From contig NC_066268.1 of the NCBI RefSeq assembly GCF_905404315.1, positions 13,616,001 to 13,680,000 on the forward strand: a stretch of DNA of 64,000 bases. The letters run 5' to 3'. A program made the position numbers and the translations under genes. This document shows, piece after piece, positions 23,625-35,250 of this stretch. The notes under the pieces were generated by a model, which worked only from the letters and a program-made list of their open reading frames with translations, was not told the origin of the DNA and made no database searches. The stretch's first letter is position 1. Each line of letters begins with the position of its first letter. This DNA comes from Leptidea sinapis (Eukaryota; Arthropoda; Insecta; Lepidoptera; Pieridae).

Positions 23625-24959
23625 TATATTTATGTGAAAAAGGTGACAAAACATCGGCATCTAGGTATATCAAGATGTTAAGTTTCTTGGACAGCCGTTG
23701 AGCCTCCAAAGACGGTTGGCATATTAGCAACACCATGTTCCATATCCCACAATGATCTTAAATACCATAAAGCTCGTAAATAGATGACGCAAATTAAGAT
23801 CGTTGTCTTTAAATACGATTTATTATTATTTATGTTCAGTTTTAGAGAGTGTGGGGTTCTCTATAAGACGTAATCATTTGGAGTTTCTAAAACAACTATA
23901 AGACTGACAGTGAAAATTTCATTTCCCATGGAAAAAGTTCATGTTTCAATTGATAACTAGACTTAACAAATAGTATAGTATTAGGGCCAATTCAGATTAA
24001 TTTTAAGGAGACTCTTTTTGAATAGTATTATTTGAATATTTAAAGTAACGGACACTAGAGTAATTAATACATGTTTTTTTGCAATACCAAAATATATCTT
24101 TTCAAGATAATTATTGTTCTTATATCAATAATTATGGCAAGTGTAATATAGGTCAATCATCATACTATAATCGAATTCAGGCGAACAAGTCTGAAACAAA
24201 TTAAATTATCAAATTTTGAAACAACAGAGCAATACCCAAACACGCAAAACGTAAAGTTATTTAAAGCAACAATTATTAAGACGTCTGTTGGTTCCATTAA
24301 ATTTAATAGCATCGTTTAGCAATGCTCGGCTGCCTCATATAATTTCAAAGGAAACAGCTACTTGAAATATTTTTGATCTGAATGTACGGAGTGTTGGTTA
24401 AGAGGACAAGAGCCTGTTGCGTTTGAAAAGCGATAAAGATTCTTAATATGTTCGGGAACGTCATTTGTTTGACTACTGTATACAGTGTATATAACTACCA
24501 CATGTTAAAACTGGGGGGTTTCAATTGGGCGATGATTCTGAATCTAATGGCACTGAAAATTTCAAAGAAAAATGATTAAATTCAAAGATAATTTTTATTT
24601 TTTTTTGAATATAAATGCAATTATATTTACTTCAATAAAAGCTATCTAATTACCTTTATTAATAGTTCCTAAAATTATACAAAAAGTACAATAATGTTTT
24701 TCTCCGCAACTAACGTAATTTCTGTACATTGTATTTAGATGCTGGCTAAAAAGTCTACAAAAAGCTTTGATTTTTTTTTCCAGCTATTATTCAGTAATCT
24801 GGTTACACCCTGTATATAAAAGGGTTACTGCTTGATGAATACGTTTAAGGCGCATGTTATTATGAGAGAACTTTTAGTATTTCGGAAAACTAAAATAATG
24901 TATTAATCACGACAAAATAAGCGTGACCACGGTTGACTAATGGTTGTAGTCCCAAATAA
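23625..24959. other. anonymous AT-rich DNA
   Basis: No frame above about 50 codons has a recognisable product. No repeat shared with the rest of the window was seen. Confidence 0.4.
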
Positions 24960-25433
24960 TTAATGTTCAAATTTCAGTTATAATTGAATGAGTTAATCCA
25001 TAATGTTAACAACACGACGAACAAACATAAACTTGTTATGTCTACTACTCGGTTGGGTCGAGTTAGTAAGTCTTTTGTTGGTATATGCTTCTACAATATG
25101 ATCCAAGAAAATGTACAAAACAAATGTGTTACGAATTTAAAAGAATTGTTAAAAAACGTTTGTGTGGGAAAGGTTATTATAGCATAAACGATTTTCTTAA
25201 TGACACTACGGACTGGGAATAAAGCGAACACCCTCAGGCTCTTTAATTATAAATGTTTATTGTACGATATCACATTGTAATCCATATTTTATATATAAAA
25301 AAAAGCCCGCTGAGTTTCTTGCGCCCATTCTTCTCAGGTCTGAGGCAGTCTCTTTTGAATGGGTGGTAGTTTTTGACGTTCAATTAGTGATATGAAATCC
25401 TATTTTGAATAAAAATATTTGAATTTGAATTGA
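24960..25433 (+). mobile_element. LINE 3' end, family B copy 1
   Basis: A C-terminal protein fragment (frame 24,984-25,187: NKHKLVMSTTRLGRVSKSF, then a LKELLKNVCVGK-like end) is followed by a non-coding tail. The tail contains CTTGCGCCCATTCTTCTCAG, TGGGTGGTAGTTTTTGAC and a final GAATTTGAATTGAA. The same protein and tail occur inverted at 26,335-26,790 and 44,582-45,140. This is the 3' end of a lepidopteran non-LTR reverse-transcriptase ORF; no RT core is present, consistent with 5' truncation. Confidence 0.8.
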
Positions 25434-25587
25434 AAGGCATTTTAATTACAATAATATATTTCAATTTATCGCGTAGCTCTAAAATGAGGTCTCTTGTGAG
25501 TCCTCGTGAGACTTTTCCACTGTCAGTACGTCTTTCAAGATCCCTTCCCTCAGAATCGCATTTCCATCCCTCAGCATCCAGTTTAAA
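25384..25587 (-). CDS. open frame with coding-like segment, unknown
   Basis: A 67-codon frame without an ATG runs from a TAA at 25,588-25,590 to a TAA at 25,384. The first ~45 residues lie outside the LINE tail and are charged and hydrophilic (LDAEGWKCDSEGRDLERR, then GLTRDLILELRDKLK); the rest is antisense to the LINE tail. If real, it is an exon fragment interrupted by the LINE insertion. No family was recognised and no clear splice acceptor was found. Confidence 0.22.
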   Translation of the reverse strand, partial: FKLDAEGWKCDSEGRDLERRTDSGKVSRGLTRDLILELRDKLKYIIVIKMPFNSNSNIFIQNRISYH

Positions 25588-25789
25588 TTAATATTAATTC
25601 CCAAAGACGAAGCGACTTTCAAAATGAAATATACGATAAACAAGTAACGCAACGTAAGAAAAATTGTTTAAAACTATCAAACGGGAAAAATAATATGATT
25701 TATCTCCACTGATATCGGTGATTTTAAGTTTAAATAAAAACATTTTTTGTTTAACATAAATTAAAAGTAGGAGAATAATTGAAAACGGA

Positions 25790-26076
25790 AAGGATGCCGG
25801 CTATATTATGGGTACCACAACGGCGCCTATTTCTGCCGTGAATCAGTAATGTGTGAGCATTACTGTATTTCGGTCTGAAAGGCGCCTTAGCTAGTGAAAT
25901 TACTTGGCAAATGAGACTTATATATAACATCTTATGTCTCAAGGTGACGAGCGCAGTTGTAGTGCCCCTCAGAATTTTTGGGTATTTCAAGAAACCTGAG
26001 CGGCACTGCATTGTAATGGGCAGGGCGTTTAAACTACTATCAGCTGCTAGACTTGCCCCTTATGGTCATAAAAAAA
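25790..26076 (+). repeat. family A repeat, copy 4
   Basis: Begins at GGATGCCGGCTATATTATGG and runs to TCATAAAAAAA. Its hairpins are well kept: GGCGCC/GGCGCC, CAGTAATG/CATTACTG, and the CTCAG/CTGAG hairpin. Frames of 86 and 66 codons on its two strands are by-products of the repeat. Confidence 0.92.
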
Positions 26077-26334
26077 TAAGCAATTCAGTATTTTCTTTAA
26101 AAACAACATGATATGATTATTAAGGAATTAGGGAACGTATTTTGACTGTGTCACGTTAATGTCATACATTTTTCAATACTGCTAATAAGTTAAATAAATA
26201 AAATAAATTCGAACCGTGGAAATAGTAAATTTAAAAGTTGTTCTTCTGTGGAACTTTGAAATAAGTTAAAACCTAAGTAAACAAAACAAATAAAACCGTT
26301 AATGGGTAAGTTTGACATTGCTCTTTTCACAATG

Positions 26335-26790
26335 CAAATTCAAACTCAAATATTTTTATTCAAAATAGGATGTGACATCAGTTATTGAAAGTCAAAAACT
26401 ACCACTAATTCCAAAATGAATGCCTCAGACCTGAGAAGAACGGGCGCAACAAACTAAGCCACTTTTTTTTCATCGAATAAAATATGTGTACAAAGTTTTT
26501 ATTGTACAATTAAACTAATTATTAAATAGCCTGAGGGCGGTCACTCCTTTACCAATGTTTGGTATCATTAAGAAAGTCATTTATGTTATAGTAACCTTTA
26601 CCACACAAACTTATTTTAACAATTAACACAAAATAACTCGACTTAGCCGAGTAGTAGGCATTATAACTTTATGTCTGTTCCTGGTGTTAACATTATGGTT
26701 ATGACAGTTTCTAGCAAATTCACTTATATGCCAATGAGTAATATTGAGTATAATAAATGTAATAATCACTTTTACTTGCTGAAATAATAG
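26335..26790 (-). mobile_element. LINE 3' end, family B copy 2
   Basis: Inverted copy of the family B tail (CAAATTCAAACTCAAATATT through GCCTCAGACCTGAGAAG) followed by the protein fragment (NTRNRHKVIMPTTRLSRV on the minus strand). About 100 bases between VSKSF and the GKG-like end are deleted compared with 44,746-45,129. Confidence 0.8.
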
Positions 26791-27309
26791 TATTCCTTTA
26801 TTTTGTGATAATTTTATATACAAAGAACTAAGCTGGAAATAACAGTAAAATAAAATAATTCGTACAATGAATATAAGGTGTTATTGTTTTAAACTCTAAA
26901 AGGCTTCAAATTCGAATCTTTCTATGCAATTTCGAAACTTTTAGTATGTAACAACAGTTCTCAACTTTTTATAAAGTTAGCCTCTTTTGTTGAAAACAAG
27001 CTATTCAGAGCAAAGTAACAAACAAGTTAAGTGAGTTAATGTATTAAATTATTTTAGTTAGCGAACATATTGTTAAGAACGTAGTTTTTGGTACTCTACT
27101 TAGTACAATTCAGTTAGGACTTCCAAGTGTAAGTGAATTATCCATGGTTGAAATTAAATATTTTTCTGTAAGTGGATTCTTGGATAAAGTTTTGAAATAT
27201 CTTGACACTGTCTTTCAGTGAAGAAGGTTGATTTATCCAGTATTATTTTGTTTGTCTGTTTATCCAAAACTTTAAGACGGCTTTTAGTCGTTTCGTTATA
27301 AGATTGGCA
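26791..27309. other. anonymous AT-rich DNA
   Basis: No frame, hairpin or repeat recognised. Confidence 0.4.
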
Positions 27310-27604
27310 TTTTTTTTCGAGCAGGACGTTCAGCTGATTGTAATTGATACGCCCTTCCCATTACAGTGCAGTGCCGCGCAGGATTCTTGAAAAACCCAAA
27401 AATTCTGAGCAACACCGCATTTGCGCTCGTCAACTTGAGACATTAGAGGTTAAGTCTCATTTGCCCAGTAATTTCACTAGCTACGGCGCCCTTCAAACCG
27501 AAACACAGTAATGTTTACACATTACTGCTTTAAGGCAGAAATGTTCGTCGTTGTGATACCCATAATCTAGCCGGCTTCCTGTGCAAAGGAGCCTCCCACT
27601 GGTA
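27310..27604 (-). repeat. family A repeat, copy 5
   Basis: Near full-length inverted copy ending CCTCCCACTGGTA. The central hairpin CAGTAATG/CATTACTG is intact; the outer GGCGCC partner is mutated. The T-rich tail is shortened. Confidence 0.9.
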
Positions 27605-29090
27605 TGGCATGTCAAACGAGTTCCAATCTTAAAAACCTTGGTTAAAAAAAGTACTTTTAAGTAAATTCTATAAATTATGTGTATGTTGACGTAAATTAAG
27701 GTTACGATGCAGTTATGAGCCGGACACGGTAGAACATTTGTGTAACGGTAGTTAAGGACTAGGAGTTTAAAAGGAACCTAAACTTATTGCAACAAAACAA
27801 GGAATTATAACATTTTCAACCAATTTAAAAAAGGAGGATAACTCAATTTTTATCCATCCTTTATCCTGTTTGTTATTATATTATAACATCTTTGATATTA
27901 AAAGCGATTCATGGGTAACGCTTAGCTTTAAAATTTATTTTTATTTCAAAATAATGGAATAATGGACACACAGGATTGTGCCGATGTGCGTATTTTCTTC
28001 TAATATTAATCTCATTTGTAAGTCAAAGAAAATACGTTAATATAATAGTTACGCAGACATACGTTAAGGGTAAACATTAAACACGCAAAAAAGGTGTTTT
28101 TAGACAAATTTGATGGTTAAAATATAGCATTTGGAGCTATGAACACTTTTTAATCCTGTTATAATCCCCTTAAGTCTTATTTGTAGGTTTCTAATGCTTG
28201 CTGTTGGTTATAGTTAACACTCGAGAGTCTTTTTGAACTACCACTTTTCTTTGCAGTTAAACAAGTTTTTTCGCATGGAATGACGCATTTATTTAGTACT
28301 TCTCTCAGAAAAGTTATTCTTATAGCTTGTACTTTTTTGTGTACATAAATTTATTCAGATTTGTCATAACTAGCGAGGATTGTAGGCATATAAACTGTTA
28401 AAATGTTATGTTTAACACGCAAGAATTTCGAAAATATTGGCTTTGTTGTATAGATGGCTGGCCGACAGCCGTGTACTTATATCGCTCAAGGTCGCTGGCA
28501 TTTAGTGTCACCTTAAGCTGGTAATTGTTCGGTAATTTTGCCATAGTGAGGACATTTATTGTCTCTCTCGTTTTAATTCAAATAACTCGGATAAGTAAAC
28601 ACATCTAAAACAAGTGCCCTGTTCGTAGTATGCACCTGTACAAAACAATAGTCGGTTTAAGGCCACCGCATATTAGGCCAGCGATAAAACAAACATGTAT
28701 GTATTATCTACTCGTAAGTGGTTGTTTGCAGAATAGAACTAGTAAATACAGAGTTTCAGAGAATCGCACAAACACCGCTTTCATATCTATGTTCGTGGTG
28801 TGGCACAGTGAGTGTTTACCGACATGTAAGTACTGGCATGACAGGAGTAAGTAGGTATGTTTAGCGCTTCAAAAATAACTCAAGATATTTAGGTATAGAT
28901 ATAGGTTATGGTCACACTTTTGCCTACGTGTCATTTTTAGTAAGACACTGATTTCTCCGCCCCACTATTGTTATCTACAATATTCCTTCCGTGCCTTCGT
29001 AATGTAAATTTGTCTGAGATTATTATGAAACGAACTGAATTCTTAAAACGAATAATTTGGTTGTTAATTTACTATAAATTATCTATAATA
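27605..29090. other. anonymous DNA with a TAACCGACTTC remnant
   Basis: At about 27,815-27,852 ACCAATTTAAAAAAGGAGGA resembles the start of the P elements. A 74-codon frame at 28,630-28,854 and a 63-codon frame at 28,968-29,159 have no motif. Confidence 0.35.
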
Positions 29091-29401
29091 CTAGCTGTCC
29101 CAGCAAACGTTGTATTATCGATATTAAAATCGCGATACAAAAGTAACTGTTTAGCGTAGATGGGTGAAAATTTTAAGTTGTATGTATTTTTTAATGCTGA
29201 CTCATAATCAACCAAATTAAAAAAAATTTAAAAAGAAATTCGCGTGGACCCACCACCCTTAACATGTAGGGGGATGAAAAATAGATGTTGTCCGATTCTC
29301 GGACCTACCCAATATGCACTCAAAATTTCATGAGAATCGGTCAGACCGTTTCGGAGGAGTTCAAAGTTTAACACCATGACACGAGAATTTTATATATTAG
29401 A
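29091..29401 (-). mobile_element. Helitron-like non-autonomous element H2
   Basis: On the minus strand the 311-bp unit reads A|TCTAATATATAAAATTCTCG ... GGGACAGCTAG|T. The TATATAAAATTCTCGTGTCA start and the GACCGATTCTCATGAAATTT inner segment are typical of an abundant lepidopteran family. The layout matches H3 (49,635-50,003). No protein is encoded. An RTE-derived SINE would be the alternative class. Confidence 0.6.
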
Positions 29402-29834
29402 TTATAACTATGAAAACCACTAGCGCCAGTAGTTATATCGAATCAAAGCAACCGCATTGGCTTCAGTATCATGTAAGCTTGTATAAATAGTTCAAATTCA
29501 TAGGCACTTCTATTCCGTGGCTTAGAGGATTCGTACAATCTCAAGTGTTTCAACTATTTACATAATCTGTTTGTATCAATGAAAATGTATGTTCAATACT
29601 TTATTTAATTCAAAGTGATTTAATATAGGCACAGTAATAAGATTGTATCGAATAAAAACTTATTATCTTTCAAATAGCGTTAGTTTTTGTATTCCTTCTG
29701 CTCGCACTCGTTAGTTATTTTACACTGCTATTGTATAAAAAATTGTTAAAATGAATAAATGCTTCAAATTAATGTATTCTTATCAACAGAACGTTGAGAA
29801 TTAGTGACTTTTATTAGAAATAGGTAACACATTT

Positions 29835-30112
29835 TACCAGTGGGAGGCTCCTATGCACAGGATGCCGGCTAGATTATGGGTACCACAACAGCGACTATTT
29901 CTGCTGTGAAGCATTATTGTGTTTCAGTCTGAAGGGCGCAGTAGCTAAATTAGTGGGCAAATGAGACTTAACATCTTATGTCTCAAGGTGCCGCTCCGAA
30001 ATATTGGGATTTTCAAGAATCCTGAGCGGGACTGCATTTTAATGGACAGGGCGTATCATTTACCATCAGCTAAACGTCCTGCTCGTCTCGTCCCTTATTA
30101 TCATAAAAAAAA
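29835..30112 (+). repeat. family A repeat, copy 6
   Basis: Complete ends: TACCAGTGGGAGGCTCC at the start and TTATCATAAAAAAAA at the end. It has internal deletions of about 20 and 25 bases that remove the central hairpin and part of the TGTCTCAAGGTGACGAG block. Confidence 0.9.
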
Positions 30113-31049
30113 CACACATCAGCCTAATTCATTAAGAAATCAACTGCAGTTTTTGCCTCAATTGTACAAAATGCTTGAATATATGGTAACCAATTATAAA
30201 TTGTGATGACTAGAAACTATCAAAACATATTTTCTAAGCCAGAGAAGGAAAAACAAACGCACGTGTCTACTGGTGACAAGTAATGCAAGCGGCCCACACT
30301 TTCAATCAACAAACCACGAACCATGAAATAATAAAAGCAGTGATGCCCCTTGAGTACTGAGAGACATGGTTGATAATAATATATTCTATGATTATATTAT
30401 ATACAAAACACCAGTGGGTAATCCTAAAACAATATCAATTATTACAAAAATAATTTCAAATTTTACAAACATTAAAACGAAACTAACATTATTTCTACCG
30501 ATATTTTTGTCAGCCCACATGTAACACAGTACATATTTGCAATTTTAGAATAAATTGATTACAAGCGACCTCAAAACGTATTTTATTTAAATAAGTAATG
30601 CGCTAGAAATATCAATTTATACTGATAATGTTACTGAAACTACGGTTCATTTCAATATCCAATATAATGACATATATGTAGAACAGTCTCGTCTGATCGT
30701 TAAAAAAATCACATGAAGTAAATTCTGTTAAGGTCGTGAATCACTACGCCGAGTTCGCCTCTAGGTAGCACCGCAACTGAGGAAATTACATCAGATCAAA
30801 CTCACAGCCTTACAGCCTTCTGAAGCTGAAATGGACGCAATATTTTTTTATTTATAGACTTTTAACTAATCCGATCAGAGTCTAATGAAGAAAAATTTTT
30901 GAAGCTTTCCGTATGGATCAGTTGTTCATGTTCGACTCTCTGATATTCAATATGCTTTTGCATAGAAACCTTGGTAATATACAAATTAAATATGATAACA
31001 TAAATATATAACATAAAAATAAAACTATATCAAACCGTACTTACCCACA
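30113..31049. other. anonymous AT-rich DNA
   Basis: No recognised gene or repeat. A CpG-richer spot at 30,725-30,790 has a good AG acceptor on the minus strand but only a ~20-codon frame. Confidence 0.35.
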
Positions 31050-31440
31050 ATTAAATCCGCAAACAGGGATCGAATGGATTGGGCTGACTTCCATGGGTGA
31101 CTTCGTATTTTGAGTGTGATTGCTGGTATAATCGCATTATCACAAGAGTCGGCTCAGGCATATATGGTTTGAGAAATGTGGGAGACATGCACAGAGAACC
31201 GTTGTACTTTTTAATGTCCAATGAAAACACAGGTGGCCGATCAGCTTTCTGTCTGTCTTCAGTGATAAAGCTCTGACAGTGATAGATGGTCAGCGGTGTC
31301 ATCTTCTGTAGTCAAGACAAAGGTCCAAGGTAAGGGCAAACAGAGTGTCCAGAAGATTAACTTCTCCCTTACTAACCAGGGTGTAATTGGCCATTCAAAG
31401 CGACGGTAGAATTGGATGGCTGAACTTCCACGCCCGAATT
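31050..31440 (-). mobile_element. decayed CR1-like LINE fragment (linker and RT start)
   Basis: The minus-strand frame 31,051-31,302 contains FSLDIKK, then a YMPEPTLVIMRLYQQSHS-like stretch. This parallels FSLDVRKSSGPDG...APELTPVLTRLFRHSYSKG of the LINE at 58.9-60.3 kb. The DNA upstream also aligns (GTCAAGA, CCAGGGTGT, GGATGGCTG). The GPDG motif is destroyed. Confidence 0.7.
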
Positions 31441-32549
31441 CTAAATAACATACCGTGGGTACTGGAGAACATAAAATTTTGTTAAAGTATACTATTCAAA
31501 GAAAAAAGAGAAATGGATCTGATTTAAAGGTTACGTTTGCTAAGAATATTACTATTACACAGGAATACCTACGTTCAAATAAAGCTATTTGAAACTGATA
31601 TTAATATCAAACTACCTACACTTGGAACAATATTGAACCTTTAATACAAATTCAGAGAAACTAAGTGCAGACTGAGCGATATTAATTTCCTATTCCAAAC
31701 GAGAGACTCGCTGCCAGTCCGCGAAAATCGAAATTTCCAGTTTTAAGGATATTGCAATTAGTCAGTTTTAGCTTGAGGACTTTGAGAGGGGAATTTTCGA
31801 AGTGTTTATTAGTTAATTAGAAATCTATATTTAAAAAGTCTTCTTTCAGGGGAAAATCTTTTTATAGTCATAAGATAAGTTTACCAATTTTAAGAATCAA
31901 GAATGTTTTTACTTTTCTTTATCCATACTAACTCGTGCTATCAAGTGTAACAAAAGGTGTATTTTTTCACTTTATTCGTTATTTTTTTTATAATCACCTC
32001 CATTGAACTTATCTACATGACTATCGATGACTTGATGAGAATCTCTAGGCAAGTTCAGTACTTTCTAGTTGGGAATTTAAATTATTTATGTGGCTACAAC
32101 TGTGACTAACAAGGAGTTGTAACTTTATGCTGTAGTTGGTAATATCCTTTCCAAGTTTTCACTAAGGAATTAAATTTGGAAACGTTGCAGTATCTGTACA
32201 TTACTGGACTTTGTTACACCCCATAGTTGAAGTAGGTCTTTTTTAAGGAGAAGAAGGACAAACGAATACATATATGGGTCACATAGTGTATCATATATGT
32301 TAACCGCAGCCTATAGTTGTAAGACCAGATGAATTGCAAGAGTGTTTCCGTCCAAATAAAGTTTGGGTTACACGTACATACGAATTCGGATACGAATGTC
32401 TCATTCATATTGGTACGTGACGGGCAAGGATCGAACCCGATTTGAGATGCGTCCGATTATCTTGAACATTACTCGCACGCATGTGTCACATGAATGTGTT
32501 AAAGTTTGCCCCATATGTTTTTTCGGCAAATATAATATTTAACAACTAA
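31441..32549. other. anonymous DNA
   Basis: A GGATCGAACCCG string at 32,429-32,440 resembles an inverted box B, but no box A lies at the right distance. No gene recognised. Confidence 0.35.
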
Positions 32550-32858
32550 TACCAGTGGGACGCTCCGTTGCACAGGATGCCGGCTAGATTATGGGTACCA
32601 CAACGGCGCCTATTTCTGCCGTGAAGCAGTAATGTTTAAGCATTACTGTGTTTCGGTCTGAAGGGCACCGTAAAATTACTGGGAAAATGACATATTTTAA
32701 CGTCTTATGTCTCCAGGTGACGAGCGCAATTGTAGTGCCGCTCAAAATTTTTGGATTTTTCAAGAATCCTGAGTGGCACTGCATTGTTAGGAGTAGGGCT
32801 TATCAATTACCATCAGCGGAACGTCCTGCTCGTCTTGTACTTTACTGTCATAAAAAAA
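32550..32858 (+). repeat. family A repeat, copy 7
   Basis: Full-length copy from TACCAGTGGGACGCTCC to TGTCATAAAAAAA with all main hairpins recognisable. The outer stem partner reads GGGCACC in place of GGGCGCC. Confidence 0.92.
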
Positions 32859-33339
32859 TAATAGATTAAAATATAATTGACTTTTAGATAGTTTATTCGG
32901 GTAATATTATTACATAAAGTTGATAGGATGAAGAAAGTTATTCAAACATCTAGCAAATGCATAATTTGATTCAAAGTAATGTTTGCCTCGACTCCTCGTC
33001 TTAACTTATCATTGTAATTTGGGGAATTCGGAACTTTTCGCTGAAATTTCCAGACTTGAAGATTAAAGCCCACGAGTTGTTGGAATTCTAAATAATATCT
33101 TGTTCATATGGTGCCTCTGGATTCGACATCCATTATATTATATTATATAACGATATAGTTGTGCCCGCAGTTTTGTCTCCGTATAAATTTTGCAATATAC
33201 TTATTCACAAGAGAAGTTAAAATTGGCATTTCAAAAGCTTTATGTACTCAGTAGGGCCGACAGTAGTTCACTTCAAGCAGCAACTATTTAAGGCGCTAAT
33301 TCGGCCTCCCATGGAATAATGTTCCAACCCCGGAGCGGG

Positions 33340-33946
33340 CGCTGAGGCAGTGTGGGTTCTCTCTATAGCACGGGGAGTGCTCAGAGCAGTTTTTATTTTT
33401 ATTTGCAGAGGGTGGGTATTTCGCTAGTCCTGATTGGTAGTCCTAGTAACACCGCGTCCAGAATTGAGCTAATGTGTTCGCTACTCATACTTATAGCTTG
33501 TCTTCAAGCCATGCCGTACTTACGAACCGCAGTATCTTCTTGACCCGAGTATTACAAACAGCATCTGGGAGTAGGGTATAATCGCCAAGGATGGTGTTAA
33601 GCTTATGCATTAGTGGGCCGCAATTGCAGAGGAGATGAAGACGCAGAGATCTGAACGGGACAATACCAGCATCCAAATTCCACCACCGGCCACATCGTCA
33701 AAATGCAAACCTCCTCGAGCATCTTCTGGCATTCTACAACAAGGCGATTTGCGAGGGACGTTATGCGTCGCGCAGCCACTTTGTAGGATCCTTTTAACGG
33801 CTGCAGTTTTCCCGATACGACTTAGGACCTTCTAACTTAGAGAATACTACCAACTTAAAGGCCAGCAACACGTCTCTAGACCCTTAGTGTTGCGGATGCC
33901 TATGGGCAGTAGCTGTAACATTTCTCATCACGTGAGGTTTTTGCTT
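33340..33946 (+). mobile_element. decayed LINE ORF end and 3' tail
   Basis: It starts with TATAGCACGGGGAGTGCTCA, equivalent to the YHGECSEEL codons of the CR1-like LINE. It continues through frames with ICEGRYASRSHFVGSF and RYDLGPSNLENTTNLKASN-like residues, and ends in AAAGGCCAGCAACACG ... GTGTTGCGGATGCCTATGGGC ... CACGTGAGG, a 3' block repeated at the ends of many lepidopteran LINEs. Many frame breaks. Confidence 0.6.
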
Positions 33947-34639
33947 ATACATTAATTTCATAATCTAATAATTCATTTCTAATTTTTAAGCGCCGTTAAA
34001 CAGTTTATTTATTGTGAAATTTGTAAAATTTTTGTTGTTATATCAAATATAAACAACAAAAATGTATAGAAATGCGTGAATAACGTCTAAAAGGCATTTT
34101 TATTGCATACAGATATATTGAAGAATCCATAAAACATTAACATTTTAAGAACTCCGCGCAAAGACACAGCTACATAAGTTTTAATTTAAATATGAGAGAG
34201 AATATTTAATCTTATTTGATTGACGCCTGTTTAATTACTCTCCATTAAAAAATCACAATTCATTCCAGGCATTAAGACTAATTTGGAATGCCCAAGAAAC
34301 GTCAGGTTAAATTGAATTTTAGAAACCGCCTCACCGTTACCAGCCTTTTTATGAAGTAATTAAATGTTTTCTTTGATGTGGGAACTGTTGGCTTACCTGG
34401 AACAAAATATAATATGATTAATTCGAATATCGCGTTATTGTGGTCCGTAATTATAGCTCGTATTAGCACATTAATTATAGGTTGGCATATATTTGCTGAG
34501 GCTATTCTGGGAAAAGGGTTAGATGTAGTACCTTAAGTAATCATATCAGATAATTTTTACCTGAAATATACGTGTATATACATAAAAGCCTACTTTCAAA
34601 GGGTAGGTATGGCTCTGACACACTTGCCGTCTTCCACTC
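33947..34639. other. anonymous AT-rich DNA
   Basis: No gene or matched repeat seen. Confidence 0.4.
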
Positions 34640-35250
34640 GCAACACATCTTTAACAAAACTCACCTATTCTAAATACTATTATTCTATTGAAATTTTTAT
34701 ATATACAATTTACACCAAGGCCGCTTTTCTCAACACTTTTGTCTACATCAACTTCACCACAATTTTGTGTGGTCAATTGGTTTTAATACATTCTCTCTAC
34801 ATTACTTCGTATCTAATATTAAGATATAAACACCAAACTGATCGTGAAATTTCACCTCTTACCACTTTTGCCCACATTGGCCTTTTAAATTTATGTGGTC
34901 AATTTAATTTCATATATCCTTAACAATTTGTTATTTTTTAGGCGATATTTCTTACTTTTGGGATTAATTAAATTAAATTTGTAACCAAAATTTATGAACG
35001 ATACGGGACTCGCCCGCGACCTCTCAGGTTCCGTCCGAGCGCTCTTCCAACTGAGCCAACTGTTCGAGTTGAACAACTATATAAATTTTGGTTACAAATT
35101 TAATTTCAGACATCCTATCTAGATCTCTACACATCTCATCTTAAGAAAATATACGACGTCATCGTAGAATGTACGCCTAGATCTCTTTTTCAGCACTTTC
35201 ATTCACATTTCCCATAAAAAATTGGGTAAAAATTGGGTAACAATTTACTT
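34640..35250 (+). repeat. diverged tandem repeat, period about 130-140 bp
   Basis: Equivalent blocks lie at 34,722-34,790 (CAACACTTTTGTCTACAT ... GTGTGGTCAATTGG), 34,852-34,920 (TACCACTTTTGCCCACAT ... ATGTGGTCAATTTAA) and 35,182-35,250 (CAGCACTTTCATTCACAT). The third is displaced by the tRNA-like insertion at 34,970-35,106; without it the spacing fits the period. The 104-codon frame at 34,609-34,923 runs through two units and is probably a by-product. Confidence 0.55.
34970..35106 (-). repeat. tRNA-like SINE head between perfect 25-bp inverted repeats
   Basis: The arms 34,970-34,994 and 35,082-35,106 are exact reverse complements (core TTTGTAACCAAAATTTA). Between them, on the minus strand, lies a tRNA-like sequence: a D-arm GGCTCAGTTGGAAGAGC with box A, an anticodon-like stem CTCGG/CTGAG around a 7-nt loop, and a T-stem GCGGG/CCCGT. 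The T-loop lacks two bases, so box B reads GCGAGTCCC. This looks like the pol III head of a tRNA-derived SINE; the inverted arms are unusual. It is not a functional tRNA gene. Confidence 0.7.

Noticed and set aside
30725..30800. Minus-strand terminal exon candidate after TTTCCTCAG
   Set aside because: Only about 20 codons are open and the peptide shows no family feature.
32425..32470. Possible inverted tRNA (GGATCGAACCCG)
   Set aside because: Only a box B-like string; no D-arm, acceptor pairing or box A at the expected distance.
34609..34923. 104-codon plus-strand frame
   Set aside because: Runs through the diverged tandem repeat and an AT-rich spacer; no domain.
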